Below the pieces are notes generated by a model, which did not search any database, was not told where the DNA came from, and worked only from the letters and a program-made list of their open reading frames with translations. Positions 1-8,229 of a stretch of 55,172 nucleotides of DNA are shown piece after piece. Source of the stretch: an uncultured Eubacteriales bacterium (GTDB taxonomy: Bacteria; Bacillota; Clostridia; Oscillospirales; Oscillospiraceae). Both the position numbers and the translations under genes were made by a program. The DNA lies in NCBI GenBank assembly GCA_900546615.1, contig URDJ01000016.1:1-55172 (forward strand), in the 5' to 3' direction. The number at the start of each line of letters is the position of its first letter. The stretch's first letter is position 1.

Positions 1-60
1 CTTTGGGGCGCCACTCCCGTTTCTTTTGGCAAGGACAAAAGAAATGGGGTGGCATACTTA
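1..60 (+). repeat. Dispersed hairpin repeat, family H, copy 1 (cut by window edge)
   Basis: This stretch is almost identical to 35221-35280 and to the reverse complement of 34377-34434. The unit folds as a hairpin whose arms carry CCACTCCCGTTTCTTTTG and CAAAAGAAATGGGGTGG around a short GCAAGGA loop. It lies immediately upstream of spoIIIAF, so it sits inside or at the edge of the spoIIIA operon. It could act as an RNA stem, partial terminator or mobile repeat; the sequence does not say which. Confidence 0.8.
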
Positions 61-104
61 CCCACCGGCTGCAAAATCTTACATAGTCAAGGGAGGCGGA
101 TCTT

Positions 105-590
105 TTGCTTGAATCGATCTCAGGATGGATACGGGCGCTGGTGGGCGCGGCGGTGTTCTGCGCGCTGGCGCTGGCGCTGTGCCCGGAGGGACGGGTCAGG
201 CGGGTGCTGCGCTTTGCCTGCGGGCTGGTGATGGCGGCGGCGCTGCTCTCGCCGGTGCTGAGCGTGGATATGGAGAGCCTTCCGCAGGCGCTCGCGCGCT
301 ACTCGGAGGCCGCGGAGCGCTACGCCGGTTCGGCAGAGGAAACGGCGGACAGGCTCAACAGGACTATCATAGAAGGCGAGTGCGAGACATATATATTGGA
401 CAAAGCGGCGGCGCTGGGCCTCGAGGTACGCGAGGCGGCGGTGACGGCCCGGTGGAACGACGAGGGCTTCTGGTATCCGTGGGAATGCCGCCTGAGCACG
501 GGCGAAGGGGACATGAGCGGACTGTCAAGGCTCATAGAGGCGGAGCTGGGGATACCGGAGGCGCGGCAGCGCTGGGAGGCGGAGGAATAG
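105..590 (+). CDS. spoIIIAF: Stage III sporulation protein AF
   Basis: The 161-residue protein has two hydrophobic segments near the N terminus (about residues 9-25 and 30-49) followed by a soluble domain of about 110 residues. This is the SpoIIIAF layout of a membrane anchor plus a domain facing the intermembrane space. The start is TTG, chosen because GGGAGGCGG lies six bases upstream and the first residues (MLESISGWIRALV) match family N termini. SpoIIIAF belongs to the SpoIIIA-SpoIIQ feeding-tube complex that links mother cell and forespore during engulfment. spoIIIAG begins directly after its stop codon, so the two are co-transcribed and probably translationally coupled. The earlier genes spoIIIAA-AE are expected upstream of the window. 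Assignment rests on the fold, the order and the neighbours. Confidence 0.85.
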   Translation: MLESISGWIRALVGAAVFCALALALCPEGRVRRVLRFACGLVMAAALLSPVLSVDMESLPQALARYSEAAERYAGSAEETADRLNRTIIEGECETYILDKAAALGLEVREAAVTARWNDEGFWYPWECRLSTGEGDMSGLSRLIEAELGIPEARQRWEAEE

Positions 591-917
591 ATGGGCGGCA
601 TATGGGAGCAGATGGCGAAATATAAATACCTGCTGCTGCTCGTTGTGCTGGGGCTGGGGCTGCTGCTGTGGCCGACGGGCGGCGGGGCGGACAGCTCCGG
701 GGCGGGGCGGACGGAGCAGGAGGCGCGGCTGGAGGCGGTGCTCTGCGAGATAGAGGGCGCGGGCCGCGTGAGCGTGCTGTACTCTGACGAAGGCGTGGCG
801 GTGGTGTGCGAGGGCGCGTCGAGCGCGAGAGTGCGCCTTGACATCGTGGACGCGGTGTCGGCCTATACGGGCTTCGGCAGCGACAGGATAGAAGTGCTGG
901 GCATGGAGCGGCAATAA
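591..917 (+). CDS. spoIIIAG: Stage III sporulation protein AG, unusually short
   Basis: The 108-residue protein has one membrane segment (about residues 14-29) and one compact ring-building-motif domain. The predicted order is helix (RLEAVLCEI), strand (GRVSVLY), strand (GVAVVCEGA), helix (RLDIVDAVSAYTG) and strand (DRIEVLGM). The VVCEGA segment corresponds to the VVAEGA signature of SpoIIIAG. Bacillus SpoIIIAG is about 230 residues and carries a long insertion between the first two strands that builds the beta-triangle of its ring; here those strands follow each other within a few residues. The start immediately follows spoIIIAF and the AH gene follows after 23 bases. Identity is well supported by position and motif; the small size is the notable point. 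Confidence 0.85.
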   Translation: MGGIWEQMAKYKYLLLLVVLGLGLLLWPTGGGADSSGAGRTEQEARLEAVLCEIEGAGRVSVLYSDEGVAVVCEGASSARVRLDIVDAVSAYTGFGSDRIEVLGMERQ

Positions 918-940
918 GGGAAAAACAGGAGGCAAGGAAC

Positions 941-1594
941 GTGAAAAAGGTAAAACGGAACATCATCATTGCGGCGGTGCTGCTGTTTGTGTGTGCGGCG
1001 GTGTATCTGAACTGGTCGTACAACAACAGCTGGGGCGCGGCGGACCCGGCGATGGTAAAGGCTGAGGACGAGCAGATGAGCTCGCTCGGCGGGGAGACGG
1101 ACGCGGAGCCTGCCTCCGACTACTTTGCGCAGGCGAGGCTGACGCGGCAGACCTCGAGGGACGAGGCGCTGAGCCTGCTGCAGACGGCGGCGAGCGCGGA
1201 GAGCGCTTCGCAGGAGACGATCGACAGTGCGATGAACGCCATAGCGGCGATGGCGAACTGGTCGATGATGGAGACGCAGCTGGAGAACACGCTGCTGGCG
1301 AAGGATTTTGCGGACTGTGTGGTGTATATATCTGAGGAGGGCGTGACGGTATCGGTGCCGGCGCCGGCGGACGGACTGTCGGAGGCGGCGGTAGCGCGGA
1401 TAACGGAGGCGGTGACGAGCGCGGGCTACACGGCGGACCAGCTGAGAGTGATAGAGATACGCTCGGGCAGCCCGGCGCTTGAGGACGGGACAGACGTCTC
1501 AAGCGCGGCGCCGGAGGATGAGACAGACGTCTCAAGCGCATCGCCGGAAGACGGAGAGGCCCTGATGGAACTCACTCAGGCGCCTGAGGGCTGA
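941..1594 (+). CDS. spoIIIAH: Stage III sporulation protein AH
   Basis: The 217-residue protein has a short basic N terminus and one membrane segment (about residues 7-24) ending in LNWSYNNS, then an extracytoplasmic helix-rich region and a ring-building domain (about residues 95-180, including TVSVPAP and AVARITEAV). SpoIIIAH pairs with forespore SpoIIQ across the two membranes; in Clostridia the partner may be SpoIIQ or a LytM homologue, neither visible here. The start is GTG with CAGGAGG eight bases upstream. The C-terminal tail carries a near-perfect duplicated segment (DVSSA then PEDETDVSSA; the DNA GACGTCTCAAGCGC occurs twice). It is the last gene of the spoIIIA operon, followed by a strong hairpin at 1752-1810. 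Confidence 0.88.
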   Translation: MKKVKRNIIIAAVLLFVCAAVYLNWSYNNSWGAADPAMVKAEDEQMSSLGGETDAEPASDYFAQARLTRQTSRDEALSLLQTAASAESASQETIDSAMNAIAAMANWSMMETQLENTLLAKDFADCVVYISEEGVTVSVPAPADGLSEAAVARITEAVTSAGYTADQLRVIEIRSGSPALEDGTDVSSAAPEDETDVSSASPEDGEALMELTQAPEG

Positions 1595-1751
1595 AGAACG
1601 CCCTTTCCTCCACGCGGCGAAGATGCTGTAATGCTGCGGACGCGCCGCGCGGGGGAAGACCTCACGGCGCGCCCGGAAAACAGCAAAGCCCCCGGCCCGT
1701 ATCAGCCCGAAGCGTGAAGGGCTGACACTCTGAGCCGGCGCAGCATAACTC

Positions 1752-1810
1752 AAAGCGCGCAATAGAGCCGCTCATGAACTCCGACGGGAGCAGGCTTTAC
1801 TGCGCGCTTT
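1752..1810. terminator. Structured terminator between convergent spoIIIA and pucR-type gene
   Basis: The arms AAAGCGCGCA (1752-1761) and TGCGCGCTTT (1801-1810) pair perfectly. Shorter inner arms pair AGAGCC with GGCTTT and CTC with GAG. A short T run follows on the plus strand. It lies between genes that converge on it and can serve both. Apart from it I see nothing coding in 1595-1818. Confidence 0.6.
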
Positions 1811-1818
1811 TCAGTTGT

Positions 1819-3111
1819 TCAGGGCAGGAGCTGGCGCTGATTTCGCTTGTCCATGCCGAGTATATAAAAGTTGCACAGCAGATGCAGCACGGCGTTCGGG
1901 TCGGACAGCGAGAACCCGCCTATTTCTTCTATCCTGTTCAACCTGTAGTTCAGGGTGTTCCTGTGTATATGCAGCGCGCTGCAGGCCTCCTTTGAGTCAA
2001 AAAGCGCGAGCAGATAAGCCTGCAGCGTATGCAGATAGTCGGAATTGTTCTGCCTGTCCGTATCGGCTATCCTTTTGATGGCGGAATGCATGTAGCACCT
2101 GCCGGGCATGTTGTTTATTCCCGAGAACATCAGGTCGTCGAATTTTTTCCCGGTGTAGAGATGGAGCTGGTCGATACTGCCCTCAGACTGAAACAGGGCT
2201 GCGGCGCGCTTTGCCTGATACTTGTAAATGTCTATCTCCGAGAGCTCATGAAACGCCTCGCTGATGCCGTAGGGGATAGACAGCTGAGCCGCATACCGGC
2301 AAACGTCGCGGATCTGGGCAACGGAAGCCACAGAATGGTTTTTGAGTCCGCAGTACAAAACGAACAGCGCCCCATCATTGAGCAGGCAATAAACGCTGGT
2401 GGAGGTCGACAAACGGCTCTGGATGTTTGCAAGGGCAAATTTTTGCTTATCATCGCCGGATTGCTGCATGAATGAAAGGATGCAGTAATCCGGCATTAAA
2501 TATTTGTCGGCGTTTACCCTCTCTTTCCAAAGGGCCAGCTCCTGACTTCCGGCGATCTCCCCCTGAAACAGGAGAGATACAAATACTGAGCAAAGCGAGT
2601 ACTTGCTGTCGTCCTTTTCCGGGTCCTGAGCAGAGTCTATGATGCTTGTCGTCTTAGAAAATCTGAAAGCGATCTTTGAGGCCTTGATTATCAACGCCAG
2701 ATCGTCATAGTTAATATCTGCGCGCTCAGAGCCATCGACAGCCAAGCCTATGGTACCCAGTATCTCGTCTTTGTCCCGTATGACCGACGCGATGCGCGGA
2801 TAACCCTGAACGATGCCCCAGTTGACAAGTATGGGGCCGTTCGCGTCGAACAGAGCTTCGATCATGTTTTCTCTGTAATATGTGCTCAGTGTTCCCAGAT
2901 CGGTGGTCTGTGTCTCAAGGTGAGAGTCCCATATTTCATCGTTCAGCTTTTCGCGTGGATACTGGCCCACGACGTTGTAAGCCGCGTCCAGAATTATGGT
3001 CGGACAGTGAAAGTATTCGTATGAGATCTTTGTCAGCTCATCAAAGCAGCTGTCCGCACATAAAAGAGCATTAAGAAGTTTATCGTATAATTCGCGGTTG
3101 TTGTCGGCCAA
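1819..3111 (-). CDS. PucR/CdaR-type transcriptional regulator
   Basis: The 430-residue protein ends in the helix-turn-helix typical of PucR-family activators (HRNTLNYRLNRIEEI at about residues 383-397). A GAF-like or diacid-recognition-like sensory region precedes it (DAAYNVVGQYPR..., GTIGLAVDGSERAD at about 55-150), followed by a central linker domain. The start is a TTG at 3111, because GGGGAGG sits seven bases upstream; an open frame continues farther but has no ribosome site. It is divergent from the flavoenzyme operon at 3410 and shares a 298-bp control region, so it most likely regulates that operon. Members of this family often activate catabolic genes in response to the substrate. The ligand cannot be read from the sequence. 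Confidence 0.8.
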   Translation of the reverse strand: MADNNRELYDKLLNALLCADSCFDELTKISYEYFHCPTIILDAAYNVVGQYPREKLNDEIWDSHLETQTTDLGTLSTYYRENMIEALFDANGPILVNWGIVQGYPRIASVIRDKDEILGTIGLAVDGSERADINYDDLALIIKASKIAFRFSKTTSIIDSAQDPEKDDSKYSLCSVFVSLLFQGEIAGSQELALWKERVNADKYLMPDYCILSFMQQSGDDKQKFALANIQSRLSTSTSVYCLLNDGALFVLYCGLKNHSVASVAQIRDVCRYAAQLSIPYGISEAFHELSEIDIYKYQAKRAAALFQSEGSIDQLHLYTGKKFDDLMFSGINNMPGRCYMHSAIKRIADTDRQNNSDYLHTLQAYLLALFDSKEACSALHIHRNTLNYRLNRIEEIGGFSLSDPNAVLHLLCNFYILGMDKRNQRQLLP

Positions 3112-3147
3112 AGAGCATCCTCCCCAATTCTGACTGAGCGTTTTTTT

Positions 3148-3176
3148 ATTATATTTGATTTTGCGGCGATTTACAA
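3148..3176 (-). promoter_or_regulatory. Predicted sigma-A promoter of the PucR-type gene
   Basis: Reading the minus strand, TTGTAA is followed after 17 bases by TATAAT, about 37 bases before the TTG start. Both boxes are close to consensus. Confidence 0.6.
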
Positions 3177-3283
3177 TGCGGCGCACTTGGTTTTCCCGGT
3201 ATGGCAAAACTGAAACCTGACGGGAAGCGCGCATGTGCTTGCCGCAAAGTTTCATAAACGCGGCGACATTAACGCCTGTTCGG

Positions 3284-3299
3284 TTGTGCAACTGCACAA
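3284..3299. promoter_or_regulatory. Inverted repeat, candidate operator
   Basis: TTGTGCA and TGCACAA form a perfect 7-bp inverted repeat with a 2-bp spacer. It lies between the two divergent promoters, upstream of the minus 35 box of the flavoenzyme operon, where an activator site would be expected. Binding by the neighbouring PucR-type protein is inferred. Confidence 0.45.
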
Positions 3300-3330
3300 A
3301 TTGTTTGCGTTATATTTTTGGCAATTAACA

Positions 3331-3358
3331 TTGTTTAAGTCAGCGTATCATTTATAAT
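3331..3358 (+). promoter_or_regulatory. Predicted promoter of the flavoenzyme operon
   Basis: TTGTTT (3331-3336), 16-bp spacer, TATAAT (3353-3358), about 52 bases before the ATG. The minus 10 is perfect and the minus 35 is weak, which fits a promoter that needs an activator. Confidence 0.55.
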
Positions 3359-3390
3359 TGGTACTGGACACGTGTCAAATAGTATACCAA
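3358..3390. promoter_or_regulatory. Nested palindrome at the transcription start, candidate operator
   Basis: The perfect 10-bp palindrome GACACGTGTC (3367-3376) lies between outer arms TTGGTA (3358-3363) and TACCAA (3385-3390). It overlaps the expected transcription start, a typical repressor position. Which protein binds is unknown. Confidence 0.4.
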
Positions 3391-3409
3391 AAAAGTGCGA
3401 GGGGTGTGT

Positions 3410-5329
3410 ATGAGAGCATTTGAAGCAGTGAGGATCGGTCAGGTAGAGCTCAAGAATCGCCTTGGCATGTCCCCGATGGGGACCAATGGAGATCCTGCCA
3501 ACCGTTTCTCACCGGCCGCGATCAACTATTTCGCCGAGAGGGCGAAAGGCGGGCTGGGACTCATAATAACTGGCATGAGTTCCTGCACAGACAAATTTGA
3601 GCCGGTGCCCAAGACGCGGCTTGCAACTTCGCATGACGCTGAAGCGCTCAGCGAGCTTGTTGATAAGGTGCACTTTTCGGGCGCAAAAGTATTTGTTCAA
3701 ATAGGCGTCGGGCTGGGCAGGCTTTGCTCGCAGCCTGAGAGCGTGGCGTATTCGTGCAGCGAGAACGAGATGTTCTTTTTCCCGGGGCAGAAGTGCAAGG
3801 TGCTCAGCCGGGAGGACATTGCGTTTCTCGTAGACAGGATGGCGCATACTGCCCGGCTCTGCAAGGAAGTGGGCGCGGATGGAGTTGAGATCCACGGCTA
3901 CGGCGGATACCTTCTCGACCAGTTCTTTACGCCGAAGTGGAACAAGAGAACGGACGAGTATGGCGGCAGCCTTGAAAACAGGATGAGGTTTGCCGTGGAG
4001 ATAATCCATGCCATAAGGGAGGCCTGCGGCAAGGATTTCACCGTCGGCATCAAGTTCACCGTGACGCATGAGATAGACGATGACGAGCTTCGGAGCATAC
4101 CTGAAGGCGTCGAGATGGCGAAGATCTTTGAGAGGGAAGGCGTAGATTTCCTCCATGTAGATACCGGCTGCTATGAGGTGTGGAACAAGCAGATACCCAC
4201 CGTGTATGAGGGCTGGGGCTGCCAGCTGCACGCGGTGGAGGCGGTCAGGGCGGCGGTGAGCCTCCCGCTGCTTATCCACGGCAAGCTGAACCATCCGTCG
4301 CTCGCGGAGGAAGTGTTTGAGAAGGGCCTCGCCGATGTGATACTCATGGGGCACCAGAGCCTTGCCGACCCGGAATACGCAAAAAAGCTCAAGCAGGGCA
4401 GGGTTTTGGATATCCGCCCCTGTATCGGCTGCAACGAGTGCCTGTATTCCTCGTTTTCACACCGTGACAAGACCTGTGCCGTCAATGTGTGCTGCTACCA
4501 TGAGGAGGAGTACAAGCTCGAGAGCTCGCCCAAGGACGAGAGCGTCCTTGTCATTGGCGGAGGGCCGGGCGGCATGAACGCGGCGCTGTGCGCGGCGATG
4601 CGCGGCTATAAGGTCAGCCTGTGGGAGAAGACCGACACGCTCGGCGGGCTGCTGCTTGCTGCCGGGGCGCCCGACTTCAAGAAAGATGTGATGGCGTTTG
4701 CCAGATATCTTGAGCGGCAGATACTCAAAAACGGAGTGGACGTCAGGCTGATGAAGGAGGCCACCGCAGAGGAGGTCATATCGAAGAACTTTGACCATGT
4801 CATCCTGGCCTGCGGCGCGAAGCCCTTTGTTCCTCCGATACCGGGAGCGGAGCTGCCCAATGTCTGCGACGCGGTGTCGGCACTGAAGTTCGGCATACCG
4901 GAAGCGAGGAACGTGGTCGTCATAGGCGGCGGGGAAGTCGGCCTTGAAGCCGCCTGCTGGTTTGCAAAATCGGCGGAGAAGGTTACGGTCATAGAAATGC
5001 TGGACGACATCCTGAAGCTGGCCAAACACAGCCGGAATAATAATCAGGCGCTCAGGGCCCTCGTCAGGGACAGCGGGGTAGAGGTGATAACATCCGCAAA
5101 GGTCACCTCCATCGAAGCGGACAGGGTCAATTTTGAAACAGGCGGGACAAGCCGCAGCACCGCATCGGATGTCGTTATCGTGGCGGCGGGCTTCAAGGTG
5201 GACAATACTCTGGAGAAGCAGCTTGCCGGGAAGGTCAACGACCTGAAGGTCATAGGAGACGCCGTGTCCCCGAGAAAGGTCTACTACGCCGTGCACGAGG
5301 GATACCATGCGGTAAGGCTGATGGACTGA
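3410..5329 (+). CDS. Fe-S flavoenzyme of the enoate / 2,4-dienoyl-CoA reductase (BaiCD/BaiH, daidzein reductase) family
   Basis: The 639-residue protein has an N-terminal FMN-binding TIM barrel of the Old Yellow Enzyme type (about residues 1-335, with GGYLLDQF at 165-172 and a likely catalytic Tyr167). A 4Fe-4S cysteine set follows (Cys338, 341, 344 and 356, from CIGCNEC), then a FAD/NAD(P)H domain with GGGPGG at 383-388 and a second GGGEVG motif. Relatives reduce or desaturate a conjugated C=C next to a carbonyl, as in BaiCD, BaiH, daidzein reductase and FadH; the length fits this group. The ATG at 3410 is used because GAGGGG lies five bases upstream; a GTG five codons earlier is less well placed. 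It heads an operon with a transporter, SDR and SnoaL-like genes. The substrate is unknown. Confidence 0.85.
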   Translation: MRAFEAVRIGQVELKNRLGMSPMGTNGDPANRFSPAAINYFAERAKGGLGLIITGMSSCTDKFEPVPKTRLATSHDAEALSELVDKVHFSGAKVFVQIGVGLGRLCSQPESVAYSCSENEMFFFPGQKCKVLSREDIAFLVDRMAHTARLCKEVGADGVEIHGYGGYLLDQFFTPKWNKRTDEYGGSLENRMRFAVEIIHAIREACGKDFTVGIKFTVTHEIDDDELRSIPEGVEMAKIFEREGVDFLHVDTGCYEVWNKQIPTVYEGWGCQLHAVEAVRAAVSLPLLIHGKLNHPSLAEEVFEKGLADVILMGHQSLADPEYAKKLKQGRVLDIRPCIGCNECLYSSFSHRDKTCAVNVCCYHEEEYKLESSPKDESVLVIGGGPGGMNAALCAAMRGYKVSLWEKTDTLGGLLLAAGAPDFKKDVMAFARYLERQILKNGVDVRLMKEATAEEVISKNFDHVILACGAKPFVPPIPGAELPNVCDAVSALKFGIPEARNVVVIGGGEVGLEAACWFAKSAEKVTVIEMLDDILKLAKHSRNNNQALRALVRDSGVEVITSAKVTSIEADRVNFETGGTSRSTASDVVIVAAGFKVDNTLEKQLAGKVNDLKVIGDAVSPRKVYYAVHEGYHAVRLMD

Positions 5330-5386
5330 TATTACCAATATTTATCACAGCGTTTTAGCAGAATAGCATGTGATGGGGGTACTAAT

Positions 5387-6655
5387 ATGACAGAAACACG
5401 TAAGAAAATGCACTATTCGTGGGTGATCGTTATTGGCGCGGCCATGGTCATGTTTGCGACTCAGGCCGGCGTTGCGAACACGATAGGAATATACTTTTCG
5501 ACCCTGAATCAGGAGCGGGGCTTCTCGCTGGCGTCGCTGGGGCTGTACTATACTTTCCAGTCAGGCGTAATGACGGTCATGCAGCCCGTGGTACGGAAGC
5601 TGTACTACAAGTATGACGCCCGGCTGGTCGGGTTCGGCTCGATCTTCCTCATGTCCGTGGGCTATATGCTGTTTGCCGCGTGGCCTGCGGTGTGGGGCTG
5701 GTGGATATCCGGCGTCATCATAGGCGTTGGCGTGTCGTTCACCGCCTACCTGATGGCTCCGCTGCTGATGAATAACTGGTTCCATACAAAGTACAGCACG
5801 GCCGTTGGCGTCGCCTGCTGCGCTCAGGGCCTGGGCGGCTTCATATGGTCGCTCCTGCTGGGGCAGCTTCTGCCGACTGCGGGCTACAAGGCCTGCTATC
5901 TCATTATAGGCGCGGCGTCGCTTGTCATCGGCGGCGCGGGCACTCTCCTTTTCAGGCGTGACCCTGCGGAAAAGGGCCTGTTCCCGTACGGCATCAACAG
6001 CCAGGAGGAGCTCGAGCTTTCCAGGAAGGCCAACTCCCCGCTCAATCTCCCCGGCGTCGGCCTGAAGGACGCGCTCAAGAGCGGCGCGTTCTGGATGATG
6101 CTTGTCGCGCTGATACTTATCTGGTTCGGCTGCAATATGCAGACCCAGATGACGAACCTCGCGTACTCCATAGGCTTTTCCATCACCAACGCGACGACCG
6201 TTTCGGCCCTTGTTTTCCTGGGGAATATCCCTGGCAGGTTCCTCATCGGCTATCTGACCGACAAGTGGGGTGTGCGCACGGGCTTCTCCTACGGGATCAT
6301 CTGCGGCATAGTGGCCTTTGTGCTCGTGCTTGCATCCAGCGTAAGCCCGGCGTTCGTCTACATTGGTGCGTTCCTGTTCGGCAACTTCTTCTCCCTCATA
6401 ACGGTCGGCTCTGCCCTTATTATACCGAGGGTGTGCGGCCGCAAGGACCTGGGCCAGATACAGAGCTATGTTGCCAGTGTGAGCACAGTGATAGGCGCTA
6501 TCGCCAGCACGATCTTTGGATATATCTATGACATGAGCGGCTCGTATGCCACGCTGATAAAGCTCGGCATCGCGGCCTTTATGGTGGCGCTTGTTCTGGT
6601 GTGGATAATCTGGGGCGTGACCAGGAACAAGCCGTGGAACAAGATAACCAATTGA
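5387..6655 (+). CDS. MFS transporter, OFA-like
   Basis: The 422-residue protein is hydrophobic with about 12 predicted membrane helices in two halves. It resembles the major facilitator superfamily, for example LIGYLTDKWGVRTGF between helices, which matches the MFS loop motif. The N-terminal MHYSWVIVIGAAMVMF is typical of OFA/oxalate-formate-like carriers. In this operon it should carry the substrate or the reduced product of the flavoenzyme pathway across the cytoplasmic membrane, much as BaiG does in the bai operon; that link is by position only. ATG 5387 is preceded by GGGGG at suitable spacing. The gap to the upstream gene is 57 bp and to the downstream gene 16 bp. Confidence 0.82.
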   Translation: MTETRKKMHYSWVIVIGAAMVMFATQAGVANTIGIYFSTLNQERGFSLASLGLYYTFQSGVMTVMQPVVRKLYYKYDARLVGFGSIFLMSVGYMLFAAWPAVWGWWISGVIIGVGVSFTAYLMAPLLMNNWFHTKYSTAVGVACCAQGLGGFIWSLLLGQLLPTAGYKACYLIIGAASLVIGGAGTLLFRRDPAEKGLFPYGINSQEELELSRKANSPLNLPGVGLKDALKSGAFWMMLVALILIWFGCNMQTQMTNLAYSIGFSITNATTVSALVFLGNIPGRFLIGYLTDKWGVRTGFSYGIICGIVAFVLVLASSVSPAFVYIGAFLFGNFFSLITVGSALIIPRVCGRKDLGQIQSYVASVSTVIGAIASTIFGYIYDMSGSYATLIKLGIAAFMVALVLVWIIWGVTRNKPWNKITN

Positions 6656-6671
6656 AGGGAGCGCATGAGTT

Positions 6672-7367
6672 ATGAGCAACCGTGTTGCAATCGTGACGGG
6701 CGCTGACGCGCCGTTTGGTCTGGCGGTGGTCAGGGGCCTGTGCAAGGCGGGGTTTACCGTTTTCGCGCACACTGATAAGGCCGAGGGCGCAGGCGCCGTT
6801 ATGGATGCGGTGTCAAAGGATGGCTGCAAGGTCACGGCAAGGTCGTTCTCGCTGGCCTGCGCGCAGGATGTCCGGGGGCAGATCGAAGGCTTCATGAAGG
6901 ACAACGAGGGCTTTAACGAGTGCGTGCTTGTGAACGCATCCCATGTTCATACGAAGCGGAGCTTTCTCGACGTGCAGCCGCAGGAGTATATCGCGGCCGT
7001 GGAGAACAACGTCATAGGCGCGATGAACACGATACATTATGTGCTGCCCTTCATGCTCGCCGTGAAGAACGGGTGCATAGTGAACATTTCCGATGTCAGC
7101 GCGTTCGGGAGCGCTTCAAACGCGGTGTTCGGAGCGGCCATGGCGGGGGTCGCCGGGCTGGCGAGGCTCGTTTCTCTCGACTACGCTGAACAGGGGATCA
7201 GAGCAAACACCATCTCTCCGTGCGCATTTGCGGATGACCTGCAGGGAGCGCCGGTGAAGCAGCCGGCCTCTCCCGAGGATGTTGCGCAGGCCGTACTGTA
7301 TGTCATCGAGGGCAAGGGCGTTATCGCGCAGAACATCGCTTTTGCCGGCGGGATGCCTTACCAATAA
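6672..7367 (+). CDS. Degenerate short-chain dehydrogenase/reductase homologue (probable pseudoenzyme)
   Basis: The 231-residue protein follows the SDR fold end to end, but each core motif is altered. The dinucleotide motif TGxxxGxG reads TGADAPFG (residues 9-16), NNAG reads VNAS (87-90), and the catalytic YxxxK reads FGAAM (Phe153, Met157). The frame is intact and the protein has ordinary length, so this is not simple decay. The next gene encodes an SDR with all motifs intact, and the pair may form a hetero-oligomer in which this subunit is structural or binds substrate. ATG 6672 has AAGGGAG upstream. Function beyond SDR homology is not assigned. Confidence 0.75.
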   Translation: MSNRVAIVTGADAPFGLAVVRGLCKAGFTVFAHTDKAEGAGAVMDAVSKDGCKVTARSFSLACAQDVRGQIEGFMKDNEGFNECVLVNASHVHTKRSFLDVQPQEYIAAVENNVIGAMNTIHYVLPFMLAVKNGCIVNISDVSAFGSASNAVFGAAMAGVAGLARLVSLDYAEQGIRANTISPCAFADDLQGAPVKQPASPEDVAQAVLYVIEGKGVIAQNIAFAGGMPYQ

Positions 7368-7397
7368 GAAAATATCTGCGTTGAGGAGTGAATCGAA

Positions 7398-8180
7398 TTG
7401 GAGACCCTCTTTAAAAAGGAAAAACTACCCGGTTTCGCAATAGTTACGGGCTCGTCGCGGGGCCTGGGCGCAAATTTTGCGTACAGGCTTGCCAACGACG
7501 GCTACGATGTGCTGATAAACTACAGCTCCGATGCCTCTGAAGCGGACGCGCTGGAGGTGAAGGGGCAGATCGAGCGCGATACCGGCAGGAGAGCCCTGAT
7601 ATGCAAGGCGGACGTGTCCGTGCCGGAGGAATGCACGCGCATGGTAGAGACCGCCTGTGACACTTTCGGCTCTCAATCCGCTATCCTGATAAACAATGCC
7701 GGTATCCACAGGGGAGGCAATTTTGAGGATATACCTCCGGAGACCTACAGCAAAATCATCTATGTCGACCTTATAGGCTGCCTGAACATGTGCAGGGCGT
7801 CCATACCTCATATGCTCGAGGCTGGCGAGGGCGCGATAATCAACATCTCATCTTCGGCGGCGTATGCGCAGTCGTATAAAAACGAGGCGTATGGAACGGC
7901 AAAGGCGGCTCTTTTGGGGCTCACCAAATGCCTTGCGCTGGAGTTTGCCGGGAAAGGGATAAGGGCCAACGCCATCGCCCCGTGCCAGCACGCGACGAAG
8001 ATGGTGGAGGATTTCGCCAGAAACGACCCGGAGAATTTCAAGAAATCGTGCGCCGCGATACCTCTCGGAAGGATAGGGAGGCCGGACGAGCTTTCTGAGG
8101 CGATGTCATACCTTGTCCACGCCAGGTTCATGACCGGGCACTGCATAGCGCACAGCGGAGGCAAGGTGCTGCTCTGCTGA
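7398..8180 (+). CDS. Short-chain dehydrogenase/reductase, catalytically complete
   Basis: The 260-residue protein is a classical SDR with TGSSRGLG (17-24), NNAG (99-102), a serine in SSSAAY (about 151-156) and the catalytic YGTAK (Tyr165, Lys169). It probably oxidises or reduces a secondary alcohol/ketone with NAD(P)H. Family relatives include BaiA-type hydroxysteroid dehydrogenases, dihydrodaidzein reductase and 3-oxoacyl-ACP reductases, and these cannot be separated by eye. The start is TTG at 7398 with GAGGAG nine bases upstream. Its place after the flavoenzyme suggests successive C=C and C=O redox steps on one ring-type substrate, which is inference. Confidence 0.83.
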   Translation: METLFKKEKLPGFAIVTGSSRGLGANFAYRLANDGYDVLINYSSDASEADALEVKGQIERDTGRRALICKADVSVPEECTRMVETACDTFGSQSAILINNAGIHRGGNFEDIPPETYSKIIYVDLIGCLNMCRASIPHMLEAGEGAIINISSSAAYAQSYKNEAYGTAKAALLGLTKCLALEFAGKGIRANAIAPCQHATKMVEDFARNDPENFKKSCAAIPLGRIGRPDELSEAMSYLVHARFMTGHCIAHSGGKVLLC

Positions 8181-8229
8181 ACAATACGCGCTTTTAAGAA
8201 CGGAAACAAGAATAATGGAGGGTGTTATG

